Notes under the pieces: model-generated | The model's database searches: none | What the model saw: only the letters and a program-made list of their open reading frames with translations | Told to the model about the DNA's origin: nothing | Shown here: piece after piece, positions 12,241 to 13,237 of the stretch | Numbering within the stretch: position 1 is the stretch's first letter | How the letters are laid out: each line of letters opens with the position of its first letter | Translations under genes and position numbers: made by a program | Source: an uncultured Moraxellaceae bacterium | GTDB lineage: Bacteria > Pseudomonadota > Gammaproteobacteria > Pseudomonadales > Moraxellaceae | Length of the DNA stretch: 13,237 nt | Assembly (NCBI GenBank): GCA_937952925.1 | Contig: CALFYA010000066.1 | Coordinates: 1 to 13,237 of the forward strand | Direction of reading: 5' to 3'

Positions 12241-13237
12241 TTAACTTAAAAGCTGCTCTGCTGCGCGCCAGCCCCAAAAACTCGCTTCCTCAAAAATCGA
12301 ATACCCCGACAAATCGCTATGCGCCAGCTGCACTACCCCATCCACCGCACGCAGCCGCTCAAGCAACGGATGGCTCAAAAATCCAGTGGCAGGTGCGCTC
12401 ATGGCATGCCCACGCACACACACCTCCACCCCTTGTACATATCGCCAGAGTGACGTGCCATAGGCCGTCAATAGATCTTGTAAGCCAAGCTCAATCAATT
12501 CGAGCGGTGTGGCGTGGGTCAGCCATTGCCGTGCTTGCGTGGGAGGCAGATGGGTCATGGCGTGATAACAGGTGAGTACGGTTTTGGGCTGCGCTGATGC
12601 GCGGAGCATTTGATGGGTCGCATCGACAAAACCGAGCGACTCACTGCCATAGATGATATTTTCCCAACAGCGGCCTGTACCTTGCTTTTCGGGCAATACA
12701 CCATCAATCCACACATTACACACCAACCACGGCACTTGCGGCAGCAGCGCGTTCGGCTGCTGCAAGCCCATCTCGCCTGCTTGATCCCACACATACTTGA
12801 GCACATGCAGCGGCATCGCGCTGATCACCCGTCGCGCCGTAATCTGAGTCAGTTTGCCGCGTGTATCCATCGCTAGTACCGTCGCAGACTGCGCCTGTGT
12901 CGACAGCTTGATGGCGGTGAGTGGCAGGCGCGGCACTTGGGCATACTGCGCCATCTGCATGGCCAGATGATGCATGCCATCTGGCCATGTTAAGAGTGGT
13001 GTCGCATCATGGTGATCGTGCTCATGCACACGGCTAGCAAAATAATGCAGCCCTGCCCATGCTGACACCGTATCCATCCCCGCGCCGTAGTCATCTTTGC
13101 AACTGTAATTGAGATACCACAGCAACTCTGGCGTGTGGTAGCCCTGTGCTTTGAGCCAATCGGCAAAGGTAATCTTTTCCAACTGTCGCCACTCGGCATC
13201 TTGCGAAGATAGCAGCACTGGAATGGCAAACAACCGC
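12241..13237 (-). CDS. FAD-dependent amine-oxidase-like oxidoreductase, C-terminal part (start beyond right edge)
   Basis: The frame is open through the right edge, so the start codon and the N-terminal dinucleotide-binding glycine motif lie outside. The 332 visible codons end in a C-terminal FAD-contact segment (AHSDLSGYSIFEEASFWGWR, then AAEQLLS), typical of flavin amine oxidase-like proteins of this type. Other family-like parts are LLTWPDGMHHLAMQMAQY near the beginning, RRVISAMPLHVLKYVW in the middle and VPWLVCNVWIDG. The NYSCKDDYGAGMDTVSAWAG stretch probably belongs to the substrate domain. The substrate is not identifiable. It lies 73 nt upstream of the DedA gene on the same strand; cotranscription is possible but not shown. 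Confidence 0.8.
   Translation of the reverse strand, partial: RLFAIPVLLSSQDAEWRQLEKITFADWLKAQGYHTPELLWYLNYSCKDDYGAGMDTVSAWAGLHYFASRVHEHDHHDATPLLTWPDGMHHLAMQMAQYAQVPRLPLTAIKLSTQAQSATVLAMDTRGKLTQITARRVISAMPLHVLKYVWDQAGEMGLQQPNALLPQVPWLVCNVWIDGVLPEKQGTGRCWENIIYGSESLGFVDATHQMLRASAQPKTVLTCYHAMTHLPPTQARQWLTHATPLELIELGLQDLLTAYGTSLWRYVQGVEVCVRGHAMSAPATGFLSHPLLERLRAVDGVVQLAHSDLSGYSIFEEASFWGWRAAEQLLS

Noticed and set aside
1..13237. Defence system, mobile element, CRISPR array or prophage
   Set aside because: No transposase, integrase, nuclease, repeat-spacer pattern or att-like flanking repeat was seen; the genes are core metabolic or envelope genes.

Overview
The window reads as part of a gammaproteobacterial chromosome, most likely family Moraxellaceae (an Acinetobacter relative with near-balanced base composition). 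The reasons are the fused nuoCD gene, the very E. coli/Pseudomonas-like complex I subunits, and a NuoA with a long C-terminal tail whose wording (TRFN..EEL..DPTG.IPAQ.SGR) I recall from Acinetobacter NuoA. The genus cannot be fixed from the sequence alone.

Positions 1-5977, minus strand: the first part of the proton-pumping NADH:quinone oxidoreductase operon, nuoA-nuoB-nuoCD-nuoE-nuoF-nuoG, with nuoG running off the left edge. All iron-sulphur ligands expected in NuoB, E, F and the visible part of G are present. Genes are tightly packed (nuoE/nuoF overlap in ATGA), except for a 97-nt nuoB-nuoCD gap holding two tandem perfect hairpins. A TATAGT box about 80 nt upstream of nuoA is the best promoter candidate.

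Positions 6214-9335, minus strand, directly upstream of nuo: a compact four-gene envelope-type cassette. It comprises a DUF350 membrane protein, an SPFH-domain protein with a C-terminal SHOCT domain, a DUF4178 protein with two zinc ribbons and two C-terminal membrane helices, and an easily missed 48-codon ORF with a Ser/Gly-rich tail. Spacings of 3-11 nt imply one transcript. It resembles membrane-stress loci such as B. subtilis ydjGHI and E. coli yjfIJKLMC, but no PspA, ATP-grasp or polyamine enzyme is visible here. This is the least understood part of the window.

Positions 9598-10816, plus strand: a long-chain-type acyl-CoA dehydrogenase ending in a strong intrinsic terminator. Positions 10826-11509: a small CPVC thioredoxin-fold protein (minus) diverging from an HxlR-family regulator (plus, TTG start). 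The shared region carries a recognisable promoter and a repeated, partly palindromic element that may be the regulator's operator.

Positions 11538-13237, minus strand: a DedA-family membrane protein and the C-terminal two thirds or so of an FAD-dependent amine-oxidase-like protein that starts beyond the right edge. No tRNA, rRNA, CRISPR array, insertion sequence or phage gene was seen. Most of the window is ordinary core metabolism; the 6214-9335 cassette and a few intergenic structures merit a second look.
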